From Pseudomonas sp. GM50 (GTDB lineage: Bacteria; Pseudomonadota; Gammaproteobacteria; Pseudomonadales; Pseudomonadaceae): 48,909 nt of DNA. A program made the position numbers and the translations under genes. Where the stretch lies: positions 1 through 48,909 of the forward strand of contig NZ_AKJK01000073.1 of assembly GCF_000282375.1 (NCBI RefSeq), in the 5' to 3' direction. Numbering within the stretch: the stretch's first letter is position 1; each line of letters opens with the position of its first letter. The notes under the pieces are model-generated. The model made no database searches and was not told where the DNA came from. It was given only the letters and a program-made list of their open reading frames with translations. This document shows, piece after piece, positions 40,373 to 48,765 of this stretch.

Positions 40373-41598
40373 CGGGCGTCGCGTTCTTCGCGGTGCTTTT
40401 CATTAAGGTGCTTTTCATAAAGGTGCTTGGGCGCCTGCCGGTACAAGTAGACGCTCAGCATCAATCCGCTCAAAGCGGCGAGGGCAGCGAACAGGAAGAT
40501 CGAGGCAAATCCGAATCCTGCCGCTATCGCGCCCGCCAGCGGTCCGGTAATTCCCAGCGACAAATCGATAAACAGCGAGTACGCCCCGACTGCCGCGCCA
40601 CGGCTGGAAGCGGGCACCAGGTTGACCGCTTCCACGCCCAATGCCGGGAACACCAGCGAAAAACCGAAACCGCTCAGCGCTGCGCCGGCCAGTGCCCAAT
40701 GGGCATCGGGTGCCAGCCACAGCAGCAACAACCCGAGGGTTTCCACTGACAGGCAGGCAATCGCCACGCGAAAGCCGCCGAGGCGGTTGATCAGGTTACC
40801 GAACAACAATCGCGCACCGATAAAACTGGCGCCGAACAGGCTCAGGCACAGCACCGCGTTGGACCAGTGCTGAGTGGCGTAATACAGGGTGATGAATGTT
40901 GCGATGGTGCCAAAGCCGATGGAGCCCAAGGCCAGACCGCAGCCGTGAGGAAACACCCGCCCCAGCACGTGCATGAACGGCAGACGTTCGCCGACAACGA
41001 TGGGTGCAGCGGTTTTTGGCCAGGCCAGCGCCAGGCCCAGAACGGCCAGCAGCACGATGCTCACGCCCATGCTCCACAAACCCAACTGACTTACCAGCAA
41101 CACCCCCAGCGGCGCGCCGACCGCCAGAGCGCCGTAACTGGCGATACCGTTCCAGGAGATGACTTTGGCGGTATTCGCCGCGCCGACCCGGCCGATGCCC
41201 CAGCCGATCGACCCGGAGCCGACCAGGCTTTCTGCGCTGCCGAGCACCAGTCGGCCGATCAACAGGCTGATCAGGCTCAACGTCGGCAGGCTTTGCGTCC
41301 AGGCCGAAATCAACATGAATACACCGCTCAAACCACAGCCGGCGAGGCCGTACATCACCGCCAGTTTGCTGCCCTTGTTATCGATGATGCGCCCGGCGTA
41401 AGGGCGGCTGAGCAGGGTGGCCAGGTATTGCACACTGATCACCAGCCCGGCGATCACGGCGCCGAAACCGAGGTCGCTGTGGACGTAGCCGGGCAATACG
41501 GCCAGGGGAATGCCGATATTCAGGTAACCGATGAACGTGAACAGGACGATGGAAACGACTTGCAGCGTGACCGCCATGGGGCGCTGGGTTTCTGACAT
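40369..41598 (-). CDS. MFS transporter (YhhS/YfcJ-like)
   Basis: A 409-residue inner-membrane exporter with twelve helices. The first repeat has GLVISVQYLATLLSRPYAGRIIDNKGSK, the MFS loop 2-3 motif, and the middle has the LALGSIGFGTIATFITLYYA segment of the YhhS/YfcJ group. Substrate unknown, perhaps sugars or drugs. The extreme C-terminus (KHLYEKHLNEKHREERDAR) is encoded by a 15-bp tandem repeat. It overlaps arfB convergently by 4 bp. Confidence 0.87.
   Translation of the reverse strand: MSETQRPMAVTLQVVSIVLFTFIGYLNIGIPLAVLPGYVHSDLGFGAVIAGLVISVQYLATLLSRPYAGRIIDNKGSKLAVMYGLAGCGLSGVFMLISAWTQSLPTLSLISLLIGRLVLGSAESLVGSGSIGWGIGRVGAANTAKVISWNGIASYGALAVGAPLGVLLVSQLGLWSMGVSIVLLAVLGLALAWPKTAAPIVVGERLPFMHVLGRVFPHGCGLALGSIGFGTIATFITLYYATQHWSNAVLCLSLFGASFIGARLLFGNLINRLGGFRVAIACLSVETLGLLLLWLAPDAHWALAGAALSGFGFSLVFPALGVEAVNLVPASSRGAAVGAYSLFIDLSLGITGPLAGAIAAGFGFASIFLFAALAALSGLMLSVYLYRQAPKHLYEKHLNEKHREERDAR
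40392..40428. repeat. 15-bp tandem repeat at the 3' end of the MFS gene
   Basis: About two and a half near-perfect copies encode KHLYE-KHLNE-KH on the minus strand. Unit length keeps frame, so copy-number change would only lengthen the charged tail. Confidence 0.6.
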
Positions 41599-41701
41599 GG
41601 GTAAAGGTCCACGGGGCAGCAGGATAGATAGGCTGCTTATGATAGCGGCGCGGGCGGTCGCGGGGCGTGGAAAAGTAAAACTATTTGCCGGAGGGGGATA
41701 A

Positions 41702-41884
41702 TCAGGATTTTGCCGGGGCTACCAGTTGCGTCGTGACCAGAGCGGCCAAGGCGTTTTCTTCGCTGCCGAAGCGGGCCAGCAGGGCGGCTTGCTTCTCGGG
41801 GGAAAGGCGATTCCAGATCTCGATCATCTTCTCGGCGGTGCCGATCAGGACGCTGGCCTGGGTTGCACTGAATTCGTCGGTCAT
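41702..41884 (-). CDS. 60-residue conserved-looking small protein
   Basis: A small acidic, mostly helical protein starting MTDEFSATQASVLIGTAEKM and containing EIWNRLSPEKQAALLARFGSEE. It has no signal peptide or membrane segment. GAG lies about ten bases before the ATG at 41884. I do not recognise the family. It sits between the MFS gene and another small gene, all on the minus strand. Confidence 0.6.
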   Translation of the reverse strand: MTDEFSATQASVLIGTAEKMIEIWNRLSPEKQAALLARFGSEENALAALVTTQLVAPAKS

Positions 41885-41906
41885 GGGAAAGCTCAAGGTT
41901 CAGGCG

Positions 41907-41938
41907 GTGTGGAAAGCGCATATTAGCGCTTTCCACAC
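41907..41938 (-). terminator. perfect 13-bp hairpin between two small genes
   Basis: GTGTGGAAAGCGC and GCGCTTTCCACAC pair perfectly around a 6-nt loop, about 20 bp after the 43-residue gene. No T-run, so it may be a transcript-end stabiliser or rho-assisted terminator. Confidence 0.55.
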
Positions 41939-41958
41939 GGTCTGGTCGTACGGGTGGA

Positions 41959-42090
41959 TCAGTCTTCGCTGTCGGCCTGGCGGCGTTCAGGTGCTTCTTT
42001 CGTCTCGGGCTGTTGGGCACCGGCTTGTTGCGTGGTTGTCTGCTCAGTTTCGTGCAGGCTTGGGAAGGGGAGATTAGGGATCTCGTGCAT
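41959..42090 (-). CDS. 43-residue hydrophilic small protein
   Basis: A very small gene with a strong GAGGAGC ribosome site. The product begins MHEIPNLPFPSLHETEQTTT and continues with a Gln/Glu/Pro-rich hydrophilic stretch ending RRQADSED. It is probably intrinsically disordered and cytoplasmic. A 13-bp hairpin follows. No function recognised; the ribosome site and clean boundaries argue that it is real. Confidence 0.6.
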   Translation of the reverse strand: MHEIPNLPFPSLHETEQTTTQQAGAQQPETKEAPERRQADSED

Positions 42091-42255
42091 GTCGCGCTCC
42101 TCGCTAAGTCTGTTGATAGATCTGGTAGATCCGCGCTTTTAAAAAGCCTGCGCAGGATACAGCAGGAGAAATGACAAATAGACTTTTATATCCAATTGTT
42201 GCGACGGATGGGATTGTCTAGACAGGTCAGCAAGAGGGGGCGACACACATTCAAA

Positions 42256-42345
42256 TGTGGGAGCGGGCTTGCTCGCGAAGACGGAGTGTCAGTCAACATC
42301 ATCGTTGCCTGACACACCGCTTTCGCGAGCAAGCCCGCTCCCACA
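42256..42345. repeat. REPIN (family GTGGGAGCGGGCTTGCTCGCGAA)
   Basis: Perfect arms with inner complementarity (GTGTCAG / CTGACAC), 22 bp from the phhC stop. Same family as 13945-14038. Confidence 0.85.
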
Positions 42346-42367
42346 GGGGATGTGCCGTGTCTGATAT

Positions 42368-43561
42368 TTATTTGCAGACGTCGGCGATAGCTTCGGCCAG
42401 CAAGTCCAGACGCGTCGCATCAATCCCCGCCACGTTCGCCCGGCCCGAGCTCACCATGTACACGCTGTGATGCTCGCGCAGCTGTTTGACCTGCTCCGGC
42501 GATAAACCCGTGTAGGAAAACATCCCGCGTTGCACGCCGATGTGCGCAAATCGCTCGCGCAAGCCATGAGGTTCAAGCGCTTCGACCAGACCGCTGCGCA
42601 ACTGGGCGATGCGCAAACGCATGGCTTCCACTTCGTCGGCCCAGCGGCTTTTCAGCTCTGGATCGCCGAGGATGGTCGCGACCACTGCGGCGCCATGATC
42701 CGGCGGTGTCGACCACAGGTTGCGGGCGATGTTGGCCAGTTGGCTGCGGATATCCACCAGCTTGTCGGCGGTTTTCGCGCAGACAATCAGTGCGCCGGTG
42801 CGGTCGCGGTACAGGCCGAAGTTCTTCGAGCAGGAACTGGTGATCAGCACTTCCGGCAACTCGGCGGCGAACAGCCGGGTCGACCAGGCATCTTGCTCCA
42901 GGCCGTCGCCGAAACCCTGATAAGCGAAGTCGATCAGTGGCAGCAAATCACGACGGCGCACCACGTCCAGCACCCGACGCCAATCGTCATGGGACAGATC
43001 GAAACCGGTCGGGTTGTGGCAGCATGCGTGCAGTAGCACAACATCGCCTTTGGGTGCTTGATTGAGCACCGCCAGCATCGCTTCCACATCGAGACGGTTA
43101 TCGCTGCCCACGTACGGGTAATGACTGACCTTGACCCCGGCCGCCGCGAAAATGGTTTCGTGGATTGGCCAGGTCGGGTTGCTCAACCACACGCCACGGC
43201 CCGGCAGGCATTGAGCGATGAAGTCGGCGCTCAAACGCAATGCGCCAGTGCCGCCCGGTGTTTGAGTGGCGCCGGCCCGTTGTTCGGCGATCAGCGCCGA
43301 ATCAGCGCCAAGCACCAACTCGTTGATCACCTTGCCGAACGCCGCATCGCCGTGACCGCCGATGTAGGTCTTGGTGGGCTGACGATCCACCAGGCGCTGC
43401 TCGGCGAGCTTCACCGCTTCGGGGATTGGTGTCAGGCCCTGGGCGTCTTTGTAGACACCCACGCCAAGGTCGAATTTGCGCGGGTTAGGGTCCTGCGCAT
43501 AGGCCTCCATCAGGCCGAGAATCGGGTCGCCAGGTACTCGACCGATGGCGTCGAAATGCAT
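42368..43561 (-). CDS. phhC: aromatic amino acid aminotransferase PhhC (TyrB-like)
   Basis: A 397-residue class I PLP aminotransferase converting Tyr (and Phe) with 2-oxoglutarate to the keto acid and glutamate. Features: GGTGALRLSADF near 103-114, HNPTGFD near 182, LIDFAYQGFGDG with Asp211 contacting PLP, and Schiff-base Lys246 in SSCSKNFGLYRDRTGAL. The start overlaps the phhB stop (TAATG), showing tight coupling in the phhABC operon. Cytoplasmic. Confidence 0.92.
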   Translation of the reverse strand: MHFDAIGRVPGDPILGLMEAYAQDPNPRKFDLGVGVYKDAQGLTPIPEAVKLAEQRLVDRQPTKTYIGGHGDAAFGKVINELVLGADSALIAEQRAGATQTPGGTGALRLSADFIAQCLPGRGVWLSNPTWPIHETIFAAAGVKVSHYPYVGSDNRLDVEAMLAVLNQAPKGDVVLLHACCHNPTGFDLSHDDWRRVLDVVRRRDLLPLIDFAYQGFGDGLEQDAWSTRLFAAELPEVLITSSCSKNFGLYRDRTGALIVCAKTADKLVDIRSQLANIARNLWSTPPDHGAAVVATILGDPELKSRWADEVEAMRLRIAQLRSGLVEALEPHGLRERFAHIGVQRGMFSYTGLSPEQVKQLREHHSVYMVSSGRANVAGIDATRLDLLAEAIADVCK

Positions 43562-43917
43562 TATTTGCGGCCCTCGGCGTTTTTGGCCACTTCGTCGGTG
43601 CGCGCGGCCATGATGAAATCGTTGCGGTGCAGGCCTTTGATGGAGTGGCTCCACCAGGTGACGGTGACTTTGCCCCACTCGGTCAGCAGGCCCGGGTGAT
43701 GACCTTCGGCCTCGGAGATTTCACCGACGGCGTTGGTGAACGCCAGTGCGTGCTTGAAGTTCTTGAACAGGAAAACTTTTTCCAGCTGCATCACGCTGTC
43801 GCGAACTTCGATGTTCCAGTCAGGGATCTGCTTGATCAGGATCGGCAATTCTTCGTCGCTGACCTGAGGGGCGTCGGCGCGGCAGGCTTCGCAGTGGGCT
43901 TGGTTCAGAGCGTTCAT
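43561..43917 (-). CDS. phhB: pterin-4a-carbinolamine dehydratase PhhB
   Basis: A 118-residue PCD/DCoH enzyme that dehydrates 4a-hydroxytetrahydropterin to recycle the PhhA cofactor. The family motif EISEAEGHHPGLLTEWGKVTVTWWSHSIKGLHRNDF contains the catalytic histidines. ATG at 43917 follows AGGAA. It lies 69 bp downstream of phhA and overlaps phhC by one base. In Pseudomonas PhhB is needed for full PhhA activity. Confidence 0.94.
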   Translation of the reverse strand: MNALNQAHCEACRADAPQVSDEELPILIKQIPDWNIEVRDSVMQLEKVFLFKNFKHALAFTNAVGEISEAEGHHPGLLTEWGKVTVTWWSHSIKGLHRNDFIMAARTDEVAKNAEGRK

Positions 43918-43986
43918 GGTGTGTTCCTGAATTCGATTCTTGTTGGAAATTACTATCTTTGCGCGCAAGTCGCGAGCGGGATCTGC

Positions 43987-44778
43987 TCAGGCTGCTTTGG
44001 GCTTTGGCGGAAATTTCGGTGCGCGCAACCCCAACTGCATACCTTGCTTGACCATGCCCATGATGTCTTCGTGGGCCAGATCGAACAGGCGCTTGAGGTT
44101 CGGCAGGACAAAGTACAGCGGTTGCAGAATGTCGATGCGGTACGGCGTGCGCATGCATTCCAGCGGATCGAAGGCCTGATGCTCAGGCGTGTCCGACAGG
44201 CAGTAAACGGTTTCTTTGGGCGAGGACAGAATGCCGCCACCGTAGATGCGCAGGCCTTGTGGCGTGTCGACCAGGCCGAACTCGATGGTCATCCAGTACA
44301 GGCGCGCCAGGTACACGCGTTCTTCCTTGGAAGCCTGTAGGCCAAGTTTGCCGTAGGTGTGGGTGAATTCGGCGAACCAAGGGTTGGTCAGTAGCGGACA
44401 GTGGCCAAAGATCTCGTGGAAAATGTCCGGTTCTTGCAGGTAATCCAGCTCTTCGCGGGTACGAATAAACGTCGCCACCGGGAACTGCTTGTTCGCCAGC
44501 AATTCGAAAAAGGTCTGGAAGGGAATCAGCGCGGGGACTCGGGCAACCTGCCAGCCGGTGGTTTCACCGAGGACTTTGTTGATTTCACCGAGTTGCGGAA
44601 TGCGGTCGTGGGGCAGACCGAGTTTTTCGATACCGTCCAGGTATTCCTGGCACGCACGGCCCTCGACCACTTTCAGTTGGCGAGTGATCAGCGTGTTCCA
44701 CACCGCGTGTTCTTCGGCGGGGTAGTCGATAAAACCTTGCGCATCGGGCTCACGAGCCACGTATTGCGTCTGCTTCAT
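43987..44778 (-). CDS. phhA: phenylalanine 4-monooxygenase PhhA
   Basis: A 263-residue iron- and tetrahydropterin-dependent hydroxylase converting phenylalanine to tyrosine. The metal ligands are His121 and His126 (FHEIFGHCPLL) and Glu166 (YWMTIEFG). It lacks the N-terminal regulatory domain of animal enzymes, as expected. It is the first gene of phhABC; PhhR is divergent. A TyrR/PhhR-type box lies 120 bp upstream. Cytoplasmic. Confidence 0.95.
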   Translation of the reverse strand: MKQTQYVAREPDAQGFIDYPAEEHAVWNTLITRQLKVVEGRACQEYLDGIEKLGLPHDRIPQLGEINKVLGETTGWQVARVPALIPFQTFFELLANKQFPVATFIRTREELDYLQEPDIFHEIFGHCPLLTNPWFAEFTHTYGKLGLQASKEERVYLARLYWMTIEFGLVDTPQGLRIYGGGILSSPKETVYCLSDTPEHQAFDPLECMRTPYRIDILQPLYFVLPNLKRLFDLAHEDIMGMVKQGMQLGLRAPKFPPKPKAA

Positions 44779-44900
44779 GCTGCTCTCCTGCTAGGGGATT
44801 CGTTCTTGTTGTGTGTACAGCTATGGACCTAGAAATACCCCAAGGCGTGCGGTGTTGCAGCAGGTGATCTGAGTTGTGAGTAGGAAAAATCTGCGCTTTT

Positions 44901-44918
44901 CGTAAAATATTCGTTACA
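44901..44918. promoter_or_regulatory. candidate PhhR (TyrR-type) box
   Basis: CGTAAA-ATATTC-GTTACA matches 5 of 6 positions in each half of TGTAAA-N6-TTTACA, the TyrR/PhhR consensus. It lies between the divergent phhA and phhR genes, about 125 bp from the phhA start. Confidence 0.6.
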
Positions 44919-45004
44919 GATTGGCCGCTATGGCGTAAGTATTGATATTTGCGGGTTTGAAATGGCTTGCAGGTGTCACATAATCTTGACGACTATTTGA
45001 GTGC

Positions 45005-45034
45005 CTTGGCAGAAAAATACGTCGGTCTGCCAAG
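45005..45034. promoter_or_regulatory. 8-bp inverted repeat in the phhA-phhR gap
   Basis: CTTGGCAG (45005-45012) and CTGCCAAG (45027-45034) flank 14 bases, just before the nested REPIN. Function not known. Confidence 0.3.
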
Positions 45035-45040
45035 TGCCCT

Positions 45041-45180
45041 TGTGGGAGCGGGCTGTGGTGAGGGGGCTTGCCCCCCCGTTTGAGTGCGCAGCACTCACAA
45101 GGTCTTTGGTGCATCAGAGATTTTGGGGCTGCTTCGCAGCCCAACGGGGGCAAGCCCCCTCGCCACGGCCCGCTCCCACA
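45041..45180. repeat. nested REPIN: GAGGGGGC family inside a GTGGGAGCGGGC family
   Basis: Outer arms TGTGGGAGCGGGC (45041-45053) and GCCCGCTCCCACA (45168-45180) match perfectly and enclose a complete inner pair (TGTGGTGAGGGGGCTTGCCC from 45054 and complement to 45167). It lies in the phhR leader, ending 48 bp before the start codon. Confidence 0.85.
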
Positions 45181-45228
45181 GGTTGTGCGCTGGGCATCAA
45201 CCTCACTCACCGTTTTGTGGGCCTTTAT

Positions 45229-46788
45229 ATGCGTATCAAAGTTCACTGCCAGAACCGCATCGGTATCCTGCGCGACATTCTCAACCTGCTGGTCGAGTAC
45301 GGGATCAACGTCGCTCGCGGCGAAGTGGGCGGTGAGCATGGCAATGCGATCTATCTGCACTGCCCGAACCTGATCAACATTCAGTTCCAGGCGTTGCGTC
45401 CGAAGTTCGAGGCGATTGGCGGGGTATTCGGCGTCAAGCGCGTAGGGCTGATGCCCAGCGAGCGTCGGCATATGGAACTCAATGCCTTGCTTGGTGCCCT
45501 GGAGTTTCCGGTGCTGTCGATCGACATGGGCGGCTCCATTGTCGCGGCCAACCGTGCGGCGGCGCAGTTGCTCGGGGTACGGGTAGACGAGGTGCCGGGG
45601 ATTCCGCTGTCGCGGTACGCCGAGGATTTTGATTTGCCGGAACTGGTGCGCGCCAACAAGTCGCGGATCAACGGCTTGCGGGTCAAGGTCAAGGGTGACG
45701 TGTTTCTCGCCGACATCGCGCCGCTGCAATCGGAGCATGACGAAAGCGAGGCTATGGCCGGTGCGGTGTTGACGCTGCACCGGGCGGATCGGGTGGGAGA
45801 GCGCATTTATAACGTGCGCAAGCAGGAATTGCGTGGCTTCGACAGCATTTTCCAAAGCTCGAAAGTGATGGCGGCGGTGGTGCGCGAGGCGCGACGCATG
45901 GCGCCACTGGATGCGCCGCTATTGATAGAAGGTGAAACCGGCACCGGCAAAGAGTTGTTGGCGCGGGCCTGTCACCTGGCGAGCCCGCGTGGGCAGTCAC
46001 CGTTGATGGCGCTCAACTGCGCCGGTCTGCCGGAGTCCATGGCCGAGACCGAATTGTTCGGCTACGGCCCCGGCGCCTTCGAAGGGGCGCGGGCCGAAGG
46101 CAAGCTTGGGCTGTTGGAGCTGACGGCGGGCGGTACGTTGTTCCTCGACGGCGTCGGTGAAATGAGCCCGCGCTTGCAGGTGAAATTGCTGCGCTTCTTG
46201 CAGGACGGCTGCTTCCGTCGTGTCGGCAGCGATGAAGAGGTCTATCTGGATGTGCGGGTGATCTGCGCCACTCAGGTGGATTTGTCCGAGCTGTGCGCTC
46301 GCGGTGAGTTTCGCCAGGATTTGTACCACCGTTTGAACGTGCTCTCGCTGCACATCCCGCCGCTGCGCGAATGCCTCGACGGGCTGGCGCCGCTGGTGGA
46401 GCACTTCCTCGATCAGGCCAGTCGGCAGATCGGTTGCCCGTTGCCAAAACTGGCGCCGGCGGCGATGGAGAGGCTCAGTCATTATCATTGGCCGGGTAAC
46501 GTGCGGCAGTTGGAGAACGTACTGTTCCAGGCCGTTTCCCTGTGCGACGGCGGCACCGTCAAAGCCGAGCACATTCGCCTGCCGGACTACGGCGTGCGTC
46601 AGCCGCTTGGCGATTTTTCTCTTGAGGGTGGTTTGGACGAGATTGTCGGGCGCTTCGAGAAAGCGGTGCTGGAGCGCTTGTATTCCGAGCATCCGAGCAG
46701 TCGGCAACTGGGCAAGCGGCTGGGGGTTTCGCATACGACCATTGCCAATAAGTTGCGTGAGTATGAGGTTGGCAAGGACAACGCCTGA
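45229..46788 (+). CDS. phhR: TyrR-type regulator of aromatic amino acid catabolism PhhR
   Basis: A 519-residue NtrC/TyrR-family regulator. Order: ACT domain (MRIKVHCQNRIGILRDILNL, 1-75), PAS domain (LEFPVLSIDMGGSIVAANRAAAQLLG, about 80-170), AAA+ domain with Walker A EGETGTGKE (near 241) and GGTLFLDGVGEM (near 303), and a C-terminal Fis-type helix-turn-helix (SRQLGKRLGVSHTTIANKL). The sigma-54 contact loop reads GAFEGA instead of GAFTGA, so it probably acts as a sigma-70 activator or repressor like E. coli TyrR. It is divergent from phhABC, which it should activate in response to Phe/Tyr; aroP is another likely target. Confidence 0.93.
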   Translation: MRIKVHCQNRIGILRDILNLLVEYGINVARGEVGGEHGNAIYLHCPNLINIQFQALRPKFEAIGGVFGVKRVGLMPSERRHMELNALLGALEFPVLSIDMGGSIVAANRAAAQLLGVRVDEVPGIPLSRYAEDFDLPELVRANKSRINGLRVKVKGDVFLADIAPLQSEHDESEAMAGAVLTLHRADRVGERIYNVRKQELRGFDSIFQSSKVMAAVVREARRMAPLDAPLLIEGETGTGKELLARACHLASPRGQSPLMALNCAGLPESMAETELFGYGPGAFEGARAEGKLGLLELTAGGTLFLDGVGEMSPRLQVKLLRFLQDGCFRRVGSDEEVYLDVRVICATQVDLSELCARGEFRQDLYHRLNVLSLHIPPLRECLDGLAPLVEHFLDQASRQIGCPLPKLAPAAMERLSHYHWPGNVRQLENVLFQAVSLCDGGTVKAEHIRLPDYGVRQPLGDFSLEGGLDEIVGRFEKAVLERLYSEHPSSRQLGKRLGVSHTTIANKLREYEVGKDNA

Positions 46789-46789
46789 T

Positions 46790-46927
46790 GTGGCGAGGGA
46801 GCTTTTGTGGCGAGGGGGCTTGCCCCCGTTGGGCTGCGAAGCAGCCCCTTGCAATCTTTCAGATCCTTCGAGTTGTCCGCATTTACGACTGCTGCGCAGC
46901 CGAACGGGGGCAAGCCCCCTCGCCACA
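46790..46927. repeat. REPIN (family GTGGCGAGGGGGCTTGCCCCCGTT) with extra partial arm
   Basis: Inverted arms (46806 onward, and complement to 46927) with inner GGGCTGCGAAGCAGCC and GCTGCGCAGCC palindromes. A partial extra arm TGGCGAGGGAGCTTT at 46790 precedes the left arm. It lies immediately after the phhR stop. Confidence 0.85.
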
Positions 46928-47068
46928 GGAATCTGTGTTGGCTGCAAAGGTCGATGCTTGCCGTAAGCGGCATAACACCGCCGGTTTTTCGTCTTCGATA
47001 CATTTCCCCAATCCCCTCTGAATCCCTCAAGTCCTTTGTTTGCCGGGCCCTGCGCCGCCAGAAAAAAG

Positions 47069-47086
47069 TTGGTCTGCAAATTGCTT
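47069..47086 (+). promoter_or_regulatory. sigma-54 (RpoN) promoter for flgFGH
   Basis: TTGGTCTGCAAATTGCTT places GG (47071-47072) and GC (47083-47084) ten bases apart, with the typical TTGCT at -12. It lies 57 bp upstream of the flgF GTG. Class III/II flagellar genes of Pseudomonas use sigma-54 with FleQ or FleR. Confidence 0.7.
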
Positions 47087-47141
47087 ATGGCTCAGCAGTA
47101 CAGCGGTGGGCGGCAAACGTCCGGCATGCAGAGGAAAGAGT

Positions 47142-47882
47142 GTGGACAAGTACCTTTATGTGGCAATGACCGGCGCCAGCCAGAATGCACTGGCGCAGAA
47201 GGCTCATGCCAACAACCTGGCGAACATCTCTACCAACGGTTTTCAAAAGGACCTGGAACAGGCCCGTTCGATGCCGGTGTTTGGTGACAGCTTTCCGGCG
47301 CGTGCGTTTGCCATGAGCGAACGTCCGGCCACCGACTTCTCTCCGGGTGCGCTGGTGCAAACCGGTCGCGACCTCGACGTTGCGGTGCAGGGCAATGGCT
47401 GGATCGCCGTGCAGAACCCTGATGGCGGTGAAAGCTACGTGCGCACCGGTAGCCTGAACGTTGACGCCCTGGGCGTGCTGCGTGCCGGCAATGGTATGCC
47501 GGTGGTAGGCAATGGCGGGCCGATTGCCGTGCCGCCCGAGCAGCAAATCGAAGTCGGCGAAGACGGCACCGTCAGCATCCGTGCGATGGGCGAAGGTCCA
47601 CGGGTGATGGCCGAAGTCGACCGCATCAAACTGGTCAACCCGGACTTCAAGAACATGACCAAAGGCCTGGACGGTTCGATCCACACCAAGGACGGCAAGC
47701 CGGCGCAAGCCGATGCCAACGTCAAACTGGTGTCCGGGTTCCTGGAGTCGAGCAACGTCAATGCCGTGGAAGAAATGACCTCGGTGCTGGCGCTGGCCAA
47801 GCAGTTCGAGCTGCACATCAAGATGATGAACACCGCCAAAGACGATGACCAGGCCATGGCTCGGGTCTTGCAGATCAGCTAA
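47142..47882 (+). CDS. flgF: flagellar basal-body rod protein FlgF
   Basis: A 246-residue proximal rod protein exported by the flagellar type III system and assembled in the periplasm. The N-terminal rod motif ANNLANISTNGFQKD near residues 24-38 and C-terminal VSGFLESSNVNAVEEMTSVLALAKQFELH are the conserved coiled-coil ends of rod/hook proteins. The GTG at 47142 follows GAGGAAAG and gives the family start MDKYLYVAMTGA. flgG follows 45 bp later. flgBCDE are not immediately upstream; phhR is. Confidence 0.94.
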   Translation: MDKYLYVAMTGASQNALAQKAHANNLANISTNGFQKDLEQARSMPVFGDSFPARAFAMSERPATDFSPGALVQTGRDLDVAVQGNGWIAVQNPDGGESYVRTGSLNVDALGVLRAGNGMPVVGNGGPIAVPPEQQIEVGEDGTVSIRAMGEGPRVMAEVDRIKLVNPDFKNMTKGLDGSIHTKDGKPAQADANVKLVSGFLESSNVNAVEEMTSVLALAKQFELHIKMMNTAKDDDQAMARVLQIS

Positions 47883-47927
47883 TTATCAGAACGTCGCGCC
47901 GTAAAACAGGCGCACGAGGAGAATCGA

Positions 47928-48713
47928 ATGCTTCCGGCTCTATGGGTTGCCAAAACAGGTCTGTCCGCCCAGGACACTAACCTCACCACCATTTCCAACA
48001 ACCTGGCGAACGTATCGACCACGGGTTTCAAACGTGACCGCGCCGAGTTCCAGGACTTGCTGTATCAGATCAAGCGCCAGCCAGGCGCTCAGTCGACCCA
48101 GGACAGCGAATTGCCGTCGGGTCTGCAAGTGGGTACCGGTGTGCGCATCGTCGGCACCCAGAAAAACTTCACCGCCGGTAGCTTGCAAACCACCGAGCAG
48201 CCGTTGGACATGGCCATCGACGGTCGCGGTTTCTTCCAGATTCTGCAGCCGGACGGCACCACGTCCTACACCCGTGACGGTACGTTCCACCTGGATTCCA
48301 ACGGTCAGATCGTCAACGCCAGCGGCTTCGCCCTGGAGCCGGCCATTGTCATTCCGAACGATGCCCAGACCTTCACCGTCGGCCGTGACGGCACCGTGTC
48401 CATCACCGTTGCCGGCAACCCGGCCTCCCAGGTGATCGGTAACCTGCAAACCGCCGACTTCATCAACCCGGCCGGTCTGCAAGCGGTGGGTAACAACCTG
48501 TTCCTGGAAACCGCTGCCAGTGGCGCGCCGCAAGTCGGCACCCCGGGCCTGGCCGGTTTCGGTACCACGCTGCAGAACACCCTGGAAACGTCCAACGTCA
48601 GCACCGTTGAAGAGATGGTCAACATGATCACCACTCAGCGCGCCTACGAGATGAACTCCAAGGTGATCTCCACCGCCGACCAGATGCTCTCGTTCGTAAC
48701 GCAGAATCTGTAA
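47928..48713 (+). CDS. flgG: flagellar basal-body distal rod protein FlgG
   Basis: A 261-residue distal rod protein forming the drive shaft between proximal rod and hook. The start MLPALWVAKTGLSAQDTNLTTISNNLANVSTTGFKRDRAEFQDLLYQ is the canonical FlgG N-terminus; the end GTTLQNTLETSNVSTVEEMVNMITTQRAYEMNSKVISTADQMLSF is the conserved rod C-terminus. Length equals that of E. coli FlgG (260). The ribosome site GAGGAGAA is strong. It is translated with flgF and flgH. Confidence 0.96.
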   Translation: MLPALWVAKTGLSAQDTNLTTISNNLANVSTTGFKRDRAEFQDLLYQIKRQPGAQSTQDSELPSGLQVGTGVRIVGTQKNFTAGSLQTTEQPLDMAIDGRGFFQILQPDGTTSYTRDGTFHLDSNGQIVNASGFALEPAIVIPNDAQTFTVGRDGTVSITVAGNPASQVIGNLQTADFINPAGLQAVGNNLFLETAASGAPQVGTPGLAGFGTTLQNTLETSNVSTVEEMVNMITTQRAYEMNSKVISTADQMLSFVTQNL

Positions 48714-48765
48714 TCAAGTCTATGAGGCGGCCATGAGGTCGCCTGCAATACCGTGAGGTAGGGTC

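Noticed and set aside
44779..44900. Sigma-54 promoter for phhA
   Set aside because: No GG-N10-GC arrangement with a convincing -12 TTGC was found between the PhhR box and the phhA start.
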